From: Amycolatopsis sp. A133 | Lineage (GTDB): Bacteria; Actinomycetota; Actinomycetes; Mycobacteriales; Pseudonocardiaceae | Length of the DNA stretch: 64,000 nucleotides | NCBI RefSeq assembly: GCF_031082405.1 | Contig: NZ_JAVHJU010000003.1 | Span: forward strand, 3,219 to 67,218 | Direction of reading: 5' to 3' | Shown: positions 46,159 to 55,975 of the stretch, piece by piece | Layout of the letters: the number at the start of each line of letters is the position of its first letter | Numbering within the stretch: the first letter of the stretch is position 1 | Notes under the pieces: model-generated | Told to the model about the DNA's origin: nothing | What the model saw: the letters and a program-made list of their open reading frames with translations, nothing else | The model's database searches: none | Position numbers and translations under genes: made by a program

Positions 46159-46545
46159 ATGGATCCCGTCACTCTGGGTTTGGCCGCGGCGGCTCTGCTC
46201 GCGTCCAAGTTCGGCGAAGGCTTCGCGAAAGACGCCGGCAGCGCAGCTTGGAACGGCGTGACACGGCTGCGTGACGCGGTCGCGGCGAAATTCAAGGGCA
46301 AGCCGGACGACGAAACAGCGCTCCAGCAGGCGCTGGCCGATCCGCACGACGTGGAACTCCGTGATTCGCTCGCCAAGCGGATCACGGCCGCGGCCACCGA
46401 CGACGATGGGTTCCGGACGTCACTGGTCGAGCTCGTCGGACAGGTCCGACGCGACCCGGATGCGCAGACCGTGATCGCGCAGGCCACCGGCCAGGCGAAA
46501 CAGGTCAACATCGCCGGAGACAACCATGGCGGAATCACCCTTTGA
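46159..46545 (+). CDS. Small helical effector with C-terminal amyloid motif (second pair)
   Basis: 128 residues from ATG 46159. The N-terminal half is helical with a small-residue hydrophobic first helix (VTLGLAAAALLASKFGEGFA), then amphipathic helices. The last 16 residues read KQVNIAGDNHGGITL, and the next gene's N-terminus reads RQVNIAGDNYAPIFVAG. The protein shares size, helix order and motif position with the effector at 2325-2684, although the motif differs. It fits the Bell-type effectors of bacterial amyloid signalling, expected to damage membranes when seeded by the NLR. Only six bases separate the genes. Confidence 0.82.
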   Translation: MDPVTLGLAAAALLASKFGEGFAKDAGSAAWNGVTRLRDAVAAKFKGKPDDETALQQALADPHDVELRDSLAKRITAAATDDDGFRTSLVELVGQVRRDPDAQTVIAQATGQAKQVNIAGDNHGGITL

Positions 46546-46551
46546 GCCCCA

Positions 46552-48971
46552 ATGACCGATTTCCAGCCCCGCGCCGACGGCAACGCCCGGCAGGTCAACA
46601 TCGCCGGGGACAACTACGCGCCCATCTTCGTCGCCGGCCGGCTGCCGCTGCCCGCGACCAGCCACCAGCTGCCTCCCGACATCCCGGACTTCACCGGGCG
46701 AGCCGGCCTCGTCGCCGAACTCGAGAAGTTCTGGGGCAAGCCGATCATCAACCTGTACGGGCCACCGGGGGTCGGCAAGTCGGCGCTGGCGGTGCACCTG
46801 GCGCATCGGATTTCGCCATACCTCGATACGGAACTGTACTTCGACTTCAGCATCGCACCGGATCCGGAACCCCGCGCGGCTCTCGCCCAGTTCGTCGCCG
46901 CGCTGACGCCGGACGAGTTCAACCCGTCCCACCCGGTCAACGAACTCCAGGCCCGGTACCTCACGTCCACCCGGACCGGGCGATGCCTGATCTTGCTCGA
47001 CAACGTCCGGGAAGCGGCTCAAGTACGCCCGTTGCTTCCCGGTGACGCCTCGTCGGTCGTCATCGTCACCAGCCGAGCGCAGTTGACCACACTGGCCGGT
47101 GCCCACCCGCGGCGCGTGGAGCTGCTCGACGAGGCGGAGTCGATCGCGCTCCTGGACACCGCCGCCGGAAAGCCGCCCGGCAGTGAACCGGCGGCGGCCG
47201 ACCTCGTGGCCCTGTGCGGCCACCTGCCGCTGGCCATCAGGGTGGCCGGCGCCATCGCCAAGAAGCGGCCCTACCTGAGCTACGACCGCCTGGCCGAATC
47301 CCTTCAGGACGAACGCACCCGGCTTTCCTCCCTCGCCGAAGCCGACCTCGACGTCCGCAGCGCTTTCGAGCTCAGCTACCAGCAGCTGACCGCCTCGGCA
47401 CAGCTGACGTTCCGCCGAGCCGGCCTCAGCCTCACCCCCGAGTTCTCCCTCGCCGACCTTGCCGCCCTGCTGGACGACAACGACCACACCGCCGTCGCGA
47501 AGGCCGCTTACGAGCTGGCCGACGCACAGCTCGCCGAGACGGCGGACGGCCGGTGGTTCCGCTACCACGATCTGATCGCCCTGTTCGCCCGCGAAAAAGC
47601 CAAGGCCGACAAGCCGAGCGACACGATCGACGCAGCGGAACGCCTCGTCGGCCACATCCTGAACGAATTCGTCACCGGCTACCGCGCAGCGGTCACCTCG
47701 ATTCGTCGGCTGACACAGACGCGCTGGCTCGAAGGGCTCCCCTTCGGCGAGTCGCCCGGCTTTCAGGACGCGCCCTACGTGCCCCAACGCCTATTGTGCG
47801 GCGATGTGCCCGTGCGCTGGCAGGAGCGGCTCCGGCCCGACGCGCGCACGCTCGTGTTCGGCGGTCCCGGCTCGGGGAAGACCATGCTGGCCGAGCGCAT
47901 CTGCTTCGAGCTGGCCAGGGAGAACGCCGGCCGGTTGGCCCTCTCCGTCCCGATGCGGCACTACCAGGACCAGGACGACCTCGTCGACCTGGTCACCGCC
48001 TCGGTCGGCCAGCGGTTCAACCTCCGCCTTCCCCGGCCGGTCCTCGAAGTCCTGTTCAAGCGGTACCGGACGGTCTTGGTGCTGGACAGCCTCGACGAAC
48101 TGCCCCGCCCTTCCCGCACCCGGGCGACGGCCGCCATCGGACGGTTCTGTGCCGATCACCCGTCGATCGCCGTGCTGGTGACCAGCCGGCCCGACGAGAA
48201 GCTGCAGCGGACGGGCTCGCGGAGTTTACGGGCTTCCGGATGGCCCCGTTCACCGACGACGAGATCCGCGAGTTCTCGAGGGCGTGGCTTCGAGACGCCG
48301 GGGTGCACGCGAGGACATACTTCGAGCGGACGGCATCGTCGGCGCCCTGGGCGGCGAACCCGCTGCTCCTGAGCTGGGGCCTCACGCACTTCCTGCACCA
48401 CAGGCGGATGTTTGAAAGCGAACTGGACCTGCACGAGGCGACGTTCGAGCTGACGATGGGCACCCGCGACGTCATCCGTGGCGTCACCCGGGCGAGCGTG
48501 CCGGGGCGGCACCTGGTCGAATCGACGATGTTCCTCGCGGCTTGGATGAAATCCGACGCGGACCGGACCACGGGAGTGACGCGGAGCCGGCTCCTTGCCG
48601 CTTTGAGAGACGAAGGCGAAAGATACTCGCATCCCGGGCTTCTGGAGGAGCTGGGCGAAACCGTCGGCGTGATCTACGAGTCCGGTATGGCGACCGACGG
48701 GGAGCCGTTGTACGCCGTCGTCCAGGACACCTTCGGCGAGTACCTGGCCGCCCGCTGGGTCTTCGAGAATGTCCGGGACGACGAGGCTCTCGCCCGGCGG
48801 GTGGCCGGCATGATGGCCGTCGGCCGGTTCGACGCGGGCTGGCAGTACGTGCTCGAACTCGCCGAGCGGCGCAGGCGCCCCCGCGCAGACCTCCTGATAC
48901 AGCTGCGACGAGCAGCCGAGGACATTCTGGACCAGGCTGACCGTGCCCGCGTGGTCGGAATGTTGGGCTGA
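46552..48971 (+). pseudogene. NLR with amyloid motif, NB-ARC plus NACHT tandem; one frameshift
   Basis: From ATG 46552 the protein starts with the motif RQVNIAGDNYAPI (13-25). It continues with an NB-ARC domain (P-loop GPPGVGKS at 70-77, Walker B LILLDN at 146-151, winged helix to about 360). A second NTPase follows, with P-loop GGPGSGKT at 437-444 and VLVLDSLDELPR near 508-519, a NACHT-type extended Walker B. Near 48205 the frame is lost; one base over, it continues DGLAEFTGFRMAPFTDDEIR to 48971 with LYAVVQDTFGEYLAARWVF, a NACHT-associated helical domain. The joined protein is about 806 residues. A single deleted base, a sequencing error, or a real inactivation would look the same. No TPR or WD repeats follow. 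Confidence 0.82.
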
Positions 48972-49580
48972 TCGCCCGAGGCTGCTGGGGTGCCGCGCTC
49001 GAGCGTTGACCGTGGCTTGGCCTGTATCCAAGGATTCGAGCACGTTGACCTGCGGGTCCCAAGAGTCGGTCGCCGGCGCTGAGCAGTGGCTTCACGTGGC
49101 TCATTCGTACTTGTTGATGAGGCCTGCGGCCAACGAACTTCGCCCGGCAGATCAGCCGCCGAGGCTCGGATCTTCGTCGGCCTGCGTTCCGGTACAGCCG
49201 CCCCGACCGCGCACGACATGTCATCCCCCGCCGGCAGGATCAGCGAGTTGCAGCCCCGCACGTCCGGCCCTGCAGGTGCCTGCTGTTGGCAGGGGATGCA
49301 CCCTGCGAGTGACGCGGACATGGACGTCGCCCGGAGTCCGGGCGACCGAAACGCCGGTCCCCATGTCCGTGAGCCGACCGGCCAGGGCAACGCGAAGACG
49401 CTCCGGCGCGTGGACTCTTTTGCCCTCGCCAGATACTTGATAACGAAACGGTAACCGACTGGCTCGGGTGCGCAGAGCGCGCACCTACAAGCAAGGGGTC
49501 CGGGTTACCGACGAGAAGGTTCAACGCTCGTTCGGTCGCCGCCACGATGTGGCCTCCTCTCCCAACCAAGGAAACGTCGT
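48972..49580. other. Spacer, no gene supported
   Basis: About 600 bases with only short, compositionally poor frames. The end, from about 49540, holds the promoter and the AAGGA site of the next gene. Confidence 0.5.
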
Positions 49581-50435
49581 ATGACAGCAGCCGAGGAAGA
49601 CCCCGCGGTCGGTACCGCGGAACACAGGACGCGCAAGCCCCTGCTGCGCACCGTCGTGAGCGTCACTGCGACCGAGCGGCGTCGGCTGCTCGACCGCGTG
49701 CTACCCGCAGGCCTCTCCTCGTTGCCGGAGGACGAGCTCTGGATGGGCGACGGGCCGGCACGGCCGATGGTGCTGCCCGACCTCGAGCTGCTGTGTGCAC
49801 TGGAGACCGAGGGACTCGACGGCCCGATCTGGGCAGAACTGGAACACCGGCTCGTCGGATTCGGGCTCGGCGTTCTCGACGCCTGGATCACCAGCGGCCA
49901 GATCTACGACCGTGCCACGCAGAAAGGCCGCCCGGTCCGGCCACCGAGGCCGCCGTTCACCCGAGACGAGCAGATCACAGTTGTGTACGACGCCGTTGCT
50001 GATGGGCTCCGACTGTTCCGAACCCAAGGGATTGAGAAGGGCGGCTGGTGCCCCGATCGCGGCGCCCGCCTGTCCACCTACTTCCTCGGATCATGCGTGC
50101 TCTGCTTCGCCAACGCCTGCCGAAAGCAGCTCAGCGCGCGCCGCCGCTGCGACCAGGATGTCCTCGTACCCGAAGTCGAATGGGGCTCGCTCTCGCCCTC
50201 TGCCGAACGCACAGCACTGGCCAGCATGGACGTCGATGTCGCCCTCAACGGCACAGTCAAACTCGACGTCCCGCCCGACGTGGTCAAGCTGGTGCTGCAG
50301 TACCTCATCTTCGGCTACGAGGTCACCGCGATCCCCGAACTCGTTGACGGCACCTCGCCGCGGATTGTGCGCCGGATCCGCCACGCTTACCGCACTCAGA
50401 TCAAGGAACAGCGCGAAGGAGGCCGTCGTGGCTGA
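49581..50435 (+). CDS. Sigma-factor-like protein
   Basis: 284 residues; ATG 49581 follows AAGGA by eight bases. The middle (RLSTYFLGSCVLCFANACRK) recalls sigma region 2, and the end (VVKLVLQYLIFGYEVTAIPELVDGTSPRIVRRIRHAYRTQI) is a sigma region 4-type helix-turn-helix. The DNA-melting residues cannot be checked by eye. It overlaps the true sigma factor gene behind it by eight bases, so the two act together; the first may be a divergent sigma factor or a partner of it. Confidence 0.68.
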   Translation: MTAAEEDPAVGTAEHRTRKPLLRTVVSVTATERRRLLDRVLPAGLSSLPEDELWMGDGPARPMVLPDLELLCALETEGLDGPIWAELEHRLVGFGLGVLDAWITSGQIYDRATQKGRPVRPPRPPFTRDEQITVVYDAVADGLRLFRTQGIEKGGWCPDRGARLSTYFLGSCVLCFANACRKQLSARRRCDQDVLVPEVEWGSLSPSAERTALASMDVDVALNGTVKLDVPPDVVKLVLQYLIFGYEVTAIPELVDGTSPRIVRRIRHAYRTQIKEQREGGRRG

Positions 50436-51225
50436 AGCAACTACTCCGGTGATCGGACGAAAGTCAGCCCTGACGCTGGTGAACAACTCCTCGGTGGGCA
50501 CCCGCGGGGCGCGTCAGCTCGCCGCGCGGGCGCACCCCGACGCCATCGCGGCCGTGCTCGACCGGGCCGGTCGAACCGAGGCATTTTCCTCCACCACGGA
50601 CACCGCGCCCGCACGCGACTACCGCACGCCGGAGAGCCTGCCGAGGCCAGGCGGACGGCTCACGAAGGAAGACCTCGACCCGCTGGTCGAGGACGCGGCC
50701 GAGGGCAACCCGGCGGCCATCCACACCCTGCTGCAGATGATCGAACCCGTCGTGGTCCGCTACTGTCGGGCCCGCATGGGCGGCCGCGACCTCTCCTACC
50801 TCTCGGCCGACGACGTCGCCCAGGAAGTCTGCCTCGCCGTGCTCAAGGCCCTGCCCGACTACCAGGACCGCGGCGGCTCCTTCCTCTACCTCGTCCACGC
50901 CATCGCCGCGAACAAGGTCGCCGATGCCTACCGCGCCGTCGCCGACGACCGAGCCGAGGCAGTGCCCGAGCTGCCGGAGCGCCCGCTGGTCGCCGGCAAC
51001 GAGCCGGAGACCCACGCCCTACACCTCGACCTTGGCGCCCGCCTCGGCCGACTGCTCGCCGCCCTGCCCCGGGTGCAGCAGGAGATCCTGACCCTGCGCA
51101 TCGCCGTCGGCTTCTCGGCGACCGAAACCGCCGAAACGCTCGGGATCTCCCCGGGCAACGTCCGCGTGACGCAGCACCGCGCCCTGACCCGGCTTCGCAG
51201 CATGATCCGCGACGAAGAGTTCTAG
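50428..51225 (+). CDS. ECF-type sigma factor, ShbA-like
   Basis: 265 residues from GTG 50428, five bases after AAGGAGG. A 100-residue unstructured N-terminus precedes sigma region 2 (VVVRYCRARMGG, then SADDVAQEVCLAVLKALPDYQDRGGSFLYLVHAIAANKVADAYR) and region 4 (LPRVQQEILTLRIAVGFSATETAETLGISPGNVRVTQHRALTRLR). Region 2 wording is close to ShbA, which in Streptomyces drives the principal sigma gene; whether this copy does so is unknown. No anti-sigma factor is encoded beside it. It probably controls the downstream small membrane protein and other stress genes. Confidence 0.87.
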   Translation: MAEATTPVIGRKSALTLVNNSSVGTRGARQLAARAHPDAIAAVLDRAGRTEAFSSTTDTAPARDYRTPESLPRPGGRLTKEDLDPLVEDAAEGNPAAIHTLLQMIEPVVVRYCRARMGGRDLSYLSADDVAQEVCLAVLKALPDYQDRGGSFLYLVHAIAANKVADAYRAVADDRAEAVPELPERPLVAGNEPETHALHLDLGARLGRLLAALPRVQQEILTLRIAVGFSATETAETLGISPGNVRVTQHRALTRLRSMIRDEEF

Positions 51226-51576
51226 ATTTCCTGACCGGCCTCAGAGCCGCGCACCGGTACAACGACCAGAACCCAGGGAGGTGCCCAGGGCCCGGCGACG
51301 CGAGGCCCCGGCGACATCCACGCGCCGGGTCCTGAGTCCGGCGACACCGCGGGAACGGCATTCCGCCGGATACTCCCTGGCCCCCGGCCGAGCCCAAACC
51401 ACGCAGAGTGCCGACTCGAAGATTTCCCTGCATGTGCGGCGTGCAGTAAGCGCAGAGAAAGCTATCCGGTTCGACGCCGTGGCGATTCATCCTCCCCGGC
51501 CTAGACCACGCACGCTGACCGTCATCGGTATACGCCCTGTCCGGGACCGGACAGCCTGACCTCTAGGAGATTCTCG

Positions 51577-51840
51577 TTGAGCGCCACGCGCACCCCCACC
51601 GCCGACCCGGAGCACCCCGATATTCCGCCACAGACGACGCTGTCGCCCACGATCGCACAGGTGTTCCTCGTGATCGCGGTCTTCAGCTTCACCGGCTGGC
51701 TCCTGCACACCGGCTACCCGCCGGTGACTGCATTGCTGATCACCGCCGGCGCCGCCGCGATCGTCGGCGTCACCGGTGGCAGGCTTCCCTGCCTCCACAC
51801 CTTCGCCGCCAAGATCATCCGCGCGTTCCTGCAGACCTGA
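51577..51840 (+). CDS. Small two-helix membrane protein (paralogue of 21741 gene)
   Basis: 87 residues from a TTG at 51577, seven bases after AGGAG. Two hydrophobic segments (VFLVIAVFSFTGWLL and ALLITAGAAAIVGVTGG) surround the HTGYPPV turn, and a basic tail follows (FAAKIIRAFLQT). Size, order and the GW..G..P..AL..AG.A.IV pattern are shared with 21741-22004. The 51226-51576 stretch between it and the sigma gene holds nothing else; the small gene may have its own promoter. Confidence 0.72.
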   Translation: MSATRTPTADPEHPDIPPQTTLSPTIAQVFLVIAVFSFTGWLLHTGYPPVTALLITAGAAAIVGVTGGRLPCLHTFAAKIIRAFLQT

Positions 51841-52447
51841 CGATGACACCCACCCGCATCTCGCCCATCCACTCGCCCACCGACCTCGCCATCCGACCCG
51901 CCGGAGTGCCCCGGGTAGCGATCTACACGCACCGTGCACTGTGCTCCAGCGCGGACTGCGACGCGCATGCGAACCCGTGACGCCGACCAGCGAAATTTCT
52001 CCGCTCCGCCGTCGACACCGCCCGCCAGGCAAGGAACAAGGTACTCCGTCGGAAAGTGCGCATACAGGGAACGCTGGGACGTCTCCGCGCACGTGGCGCT
52101 CGCATCAATGGAGGTCCGCTCGAAGCAACCCGCAAGGAGCGCGAGATTCGCCGTGTCGATGCAACGGGGATCAAGGCCGTCTTCCAACGCGTGTGCGTGG
52201 GACGGGTCGGCGTATTCGCAGACCAACGTAGTTCAACGCCATCGAGCCGGCACGACCGCCACCACATGCCCGCGGCTTTTGGGATCGAGCGGCCCCCGGC
52301 GGAGTGCCCGAGTCATCGTGCGGCCTGCCCCCTCGGCGCTGATGGGCCAAGCAAAACTTTCAGGCCGAAACGGAAAGCAGATCTAATAGGCGTTCTACGA
52401 AGTGGAACGCCGTCACCTGCACACTCAATCGCGGAGCAGGTAGGCTG
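51841..52447. other. Spacer, no gene supported
   Basis: About 600 bases with scattered short frames of low quality. The composition falls toward A+T near 52400, where the next operon ends. Confidence 0.5.
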
Positions 52448-52705
52448 CTATTCCTTTAGCGATTCGTAACTTTCCAGGATTCTCTTGCGGAAATCATCCG
52501 CTTCGACGTATTCCATCATTTCGGAGACCCGCTCCAAGCCAGGCTTTACCGATTCGAGATCAACATCGGGTGGCGGGGCGAACTCTACTCCGGTATCGAT
52601 AACGCGACGCATCGGGTTGGACCCGAAGACTCGGTGCTCCCTCCTCCGCTTCACCTTGGATCCTTCCGCCGCCGTTATTAATCTGTGACGCAGATCTAGT
52701 GGCAT
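52448..52705 (-). CDS. Small cytosolic partner of the membrane protein
   Basis: 85 residues from ATG 52705, which follows GAGGAAG at about nine bases; a TTG 18 bases upstream is less likely. The protein has a basic N-terminus (LRHRLITAAEGSKVKRRREH), a central PPPDVDLESVKPGL and an acidic helical end (MMEYVEADDFRKRILESYESL). It is 36 bases downstream of the membrane protein gene on the same strand. A+T-richer codons suggest transfer. No family is recognised. Confidence 0.6.
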   Translation of the reverse strand: MPLDLRHRLITAAEGSKVKRRREHRVFGSNPMRRVIDTGVEFAPPPDVDLESVKPGLERVSEMMEYVEADDFRKRILESYESLKE

Positions 52706-52741
52706 TTTAGCACACTTCCTCAATTGACCGCAAGGGATGGA

Positions 52742-54583
52742 CTAGGAGGCAGGCTTGACCCTGATCGACCTTCGCCGCCGCTGTATGTACTGAGCCCTCC
52801 TTTCCAAGTAGCGATAGTAGGCGAATATTCCGACACACGTGCTCGACAGCATCAGCGCCAGCCACCACCAGTCGTGTATCGGAATAGCCCACTGCCGATC
52901 GAGTAGTTTCAGCATCGGATTGACGGGCCACCGAAACAAACCGACATCCTGGAATAGTGCCAGCACGAGACCGATCGCGGAGAACAGGCTGGTCGCGCGC
53001 AACGAAAATTGAGTGACGAGACACGCCCGGCGCAAGGCCTCAACACCGAACGCCTGCCTTGACCAGGACGCAAGAATACCGGGAACCGAAACAATGAGAG
53101 CCACGACCGTTCCGCCGAGAACTTCACCGGGGGCACCAGTAGCGATCCTGGTCGTGATCGCCACACCGGCAACGATGACGCCGAGGAAGCAGAGAACACC
53201 GAGAGTCGAGGCCAACCTGAGTGTCGCGAACGGGCTCTCCTCGATGTAGATGACATGCTTGTGGTCAATTTTGTTCAGCTTGTAAGGATTGCGCGCATAG
53301 AAATGACTGTACGGCTCGGCCCGCATGTCCCTGCGCCGGAGATACGGCGGGCTCTCATCGACGACATTGTGCACACTCACCTGCGGAGCACCATCAGAGT
53401 TCCGCGGTCCACACTCCGCGAACTTGGTTCCCGCGACGAAGTCTTCGAAATAGAGGTCGACGAGCTTGCCGTCGACCGACTTGGCGATCCGGTGCTCGGC
53501 GGCGAACAGGTCGCCCGGTAGCCGGATGGACAGGTGGTAGCTCTGCGCTTCGTACATCAGCGAGGTGCTGATGTCGAGACTCGCCGGGAAGACACCCATC
53601 CTGAAGCGCCACTCGTTCCGCCGGCGCGCAGACCTGCTTTCAGCCAGCTTTAGGGCCGACGGCGACGAGAGGGATCTGGTCAACGAGACACACAGCGGAG
53701 CCCCGCCCCGCTCTTCGACCTCCGCGAGCAATAGATAGCTGCCCGTCAACATCTCGATCAGCGCATCGCTCGGCGAGACGCCGGTCTCCCCCTCGGACCG
53801 GTACTGCTTCGCGATCTTCGCCGGAGCGGCGATGCGCGCAAGCCCCTTGATCAGGTCGTCGAGAACCTTCGGCTCAGCCAGCAGAGTATCCATCCAGTTA
53901 CGAGCTCCCGGTGCGCCGCGATCGGGAACGTCATCACCGGTCTCTTCCGACAGCCTGAGGAACAGAAGGAGGTAGGCGGCGAAGTGCAGGTAGTGATCAT
54001 GGGAGACGGTCACCGCATGCTTCTGATTGATACTCGCCTGGAAATCGTCCAAAAGGGCCCCTTTGCGCACCTTGGCGATCGGCAGGAGGTTCTTCTGGGG
54101 CGCATCCGCGTTCCGGTGCGTCTTGGGCAGGACGAGGTACCGCGTGGTGGTTTGCCGCGTCATCAGTTCCTGAGGCTCGTACTCCTCATTCACCCGATAC
54201 GTGTACTCACTGGGCCGTAGGAGCAGACTCGTCGCAACCACCGGATCGATTCCATGGAATCGTTCATATCCTTCGACCAGGAGGTTGATCAAATAGTCCC
54301 GCTCAGGCGCCTTCGGCGTCGGTGCGTCGAGAGGATTCTGCGACACCACTCCGTCGACACCTTCTTGGATCGCATCTCGGAGCAGAAGCCAGTTCACCAC
54401 CACCTGGTGGGCGACCAACAGGAAGCCGATGACCGTCAGAACGCCGGAAGCCGAGTGGAAGATCGGAACGTCGACGACTCCGAGCGCGAACAACACCAGC
54501 CCCGCAACCATCGCGAGCTTGTTTCGCGTCCACATGAACGACCGCCCACCGGCTGAATCACGCTTCTCGTTGTCCATTGGCAT
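52742..54583 (-). CDS. Large membrane protein of unknown function
   Basis: 613 residues from ATG 54583 (ATGs at codons 3 and 17 are alternatives). Two transmembrane helices at about 23-70 (LAMVAGLVLFALGVVDVPIF; GVLTVIGFLLVAHQVVVNWLL) precede a 400-residue soluble region (SHDHYLHFAAYLLLFLRL; QSYHLSIRLPGDLFAAEHRI). Four more helices lie near the end (LGVLCFLGVIVAGVAI; VVALIVSVPGILASW; SLFSAIGLVLALF; WWWLALMLSSTCVGIFAYY), and the tail is very basic (RRRRSIRVK). The double membrane span with a large domain between suggests a sensor or effector. The domain resembles none I know. Confidence 0.72.
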   Translation of the reverse strand: MPMDNEKRDSAGGRSFMWTRNKLAMVAGLVLFALGVVDVPIFHSASGVLTVIGFLLVAHQVVVNWLLLRDAIQEGVDGVVSQNPLDAPTPKAPERDYLINLLVEGYERFHGIDPVVATSLLLRPSEYTYRVNEEYEPQELMTRQTTTRYLVLPKTHRNADAPQKNLLPIAKVRKGALLDDFQASINQKHAVTVSHDHYLHFAAYLLLFLRLSEETGDDVPDRGAPGARNWMDTLLAEPKVLDDLIKGLARIAAPAKIAKQYRSEGETGVSPSDALIEMLTGSYLLLAEVEERGGAPLCVSLTRSLSSPSALKLAESRSARRRNEWRFRMGVFPASLDISTSLMYEAQSYHLSIRLPGDLFAAEHRIAKSVDGKLVDLYFEDFVAGTKFAECGPRNSDGAPQVSVHNVVDESPPYLRRRDMRAEPYSHFYARNPYKLNKIDHKHVIYIEESPFATLRLASTLGVLCFLGVIVAGVAITTRIATGAPGEVLGGTVVALIVSVPGILASWSRQAFGVEALRRACLVTQFSLRATSLFSAIGLVLALFQDVGLFRWPVNPMLKLLDRQWAIPIHDWWWLALMLSSTCVGIFAYYRYLERRAQYIQRRRRSIRVKPAS

Positions 54584-55450
54584 CCACCCGACTCACGCCT
54601 CAGATTTCACGCCGTCAATACGGCGATGCCCGGTGGTCGTCTCGGCGACAGGCGCTGTTACTGATGTCATGAACACGTGACGAAAACCGTGGTTCGCGGG
54701 AGGACGTGCGCAGTTCGCCGAGACCCTCGATACGGATGGTCGGCACGTCGTCCCGGGTGAGGTAGCGAGGTGGGTTCTCCGGTTGCCCAAGTCATCGCGG
54801 GGTTGCCGGCTTCTGCCGCACTTGGGCCTTCACCCACAGCTCCATGTCCAAGTCGTGCGGGTCGCGGACTGGTGCTGGTCCCGCCGATCCGCCAGGTCGC
54901 ATGATCCTCTTGACCTTGACACACTGACAAGGTCTTCACTGCGGGGAGGAGACGGTCACCGTCCGGCTCGGTGGCGGACCAGGCGTCCGCGACGATGCAA
55001 CCAACCCTGGCCGAACCTGGCAATGACCCGCCACCGGGATCACTTCACCGCCTGGTCGGCGCCAATCTGGTGCATTCTCCACCGACGATCTCGTACGCCG
55101 TGGGTTGTACGCGGTGCTGCGGCAGCCCGCCGCGCCAAGGTGCTAGCCGACCGAGAAACCGAAGCCATCCTTGGTGTCCCGTTGCATCGCGATCGGGAGG
55201 CTGCGAAGACCTACCGCGTCCAGCCCGTCATTCGACGACGGATCGTGCCGGCGCGCCGGCACGATCGCACCAGCCCTTGGGCCCGTGAGCCAGAGCGGAC
55301 CTACACACGGGCGCCCAACTGGTCCGAGTATCGGACCAGGCGGTCGCCCCGGCCGCCGAGCGGCAGGGTCACGAATTCATTCCTTGCCGTAACAGAAGAT
55401 CTATTCGGCAAGACATACCGGCATTGGCCACCATCACGCTGGAGGAGTTC
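54584..55450. other. Spacer with decayed sequence
   Basis: About 870 bases without a supported gene. Frames on both strands change character every 100-200 bases, as in a decayed mobile element, but no transposase motif can be named. The last 30 bases carry the ribosome site of the next gene. Confidence 0.45.
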
Positions 55451-55975
55451 GTGATCATCCGCCGTACCGCCCTGGCCGTTCCCGTAGCGCTGGCTGCGCT
55501 CTCGTTGGCCGCATGCAGCAGCAGCGGCGGCTCCCCCACGGCTACCGACTCCGCCGGCGTCGTCGCCCCTGCCGAGAACAGCAGCACGCCGAAGACGGCC
55601 GCCGACGTCACGAAGACGCTCGGCGCGAAGATCGCCACGCTGAAGCCGATCAAGACCTACGCCGCGGAAGACGACCCGAACCACCTGCTCGGGCGCCCGA
55701 ACGGCTACAGCTCGAAGACTGCGTTCGGGGACTCGCGCGTCAAAGCCGACGACGTCGAGTACCTGAAGGAGGACGCGGTGGAGCGCGGCGGCTCGGTGGA
55801 GGTGTTCACCACCGAAGAGGCCGCCCAGGCGCGGATGGACTTCATCCAGACGGTAGCGAAGGGGTTACCCGCGGTCGGCGAGTACGACTACGTCAAGGGC
55901 GGCGTCCTGGTACGGGTGTCGCGATTCCTGACACCGGACCAGGCGAAGGACTATCAGGCGGCACTGGGCGGCTGA
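55451..55975 (+). CDS. Lipoprotein
   Basis: 174 residues from GTG 55451, directly behind GGAGGAG. IIRRTALAVPVALAALSLAAC is a lipoprotein signal with lipobox LAAC (Cys about 22). The mature domain (about 125 residues after a serine-rich linker) has VEVFTTEEAAQARMDFIQTV and a final VLVRVSRFLTPDQAKDYQAAL, an alpha/beta sandwich of a type common among small actinomycete lipoproteins. Function unknown. It stands alone. Confidence 0.82.
   Translation: MIIRRTALAVPVALAALSLAACSSSGGSPTATDSAGVVAPAENSSTPKTAADVTKTLGAKIATLKPIKTYAAEDDPNHLLGRPNGYSSKTAFGDSRVKADDVEYLKEDAVERGGSVEVFTTEEAAQARMDFIQTVAKGLPAVGEYDYVKGGVLVRVSRFLTPDQAKDYQAALGG

Noticed and set aside
46159..46545. Classical toxin-antitoxin antitoxin
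   Set aside because: No DNA-binding motif; the C-terminal word matches the NLR N-terminus, pointing to amyloid signalling.
48972..49580. Short frames with WhiB-like or other small regulator character
   Set aside because: No four-cysteine pattern and poor codon usage.
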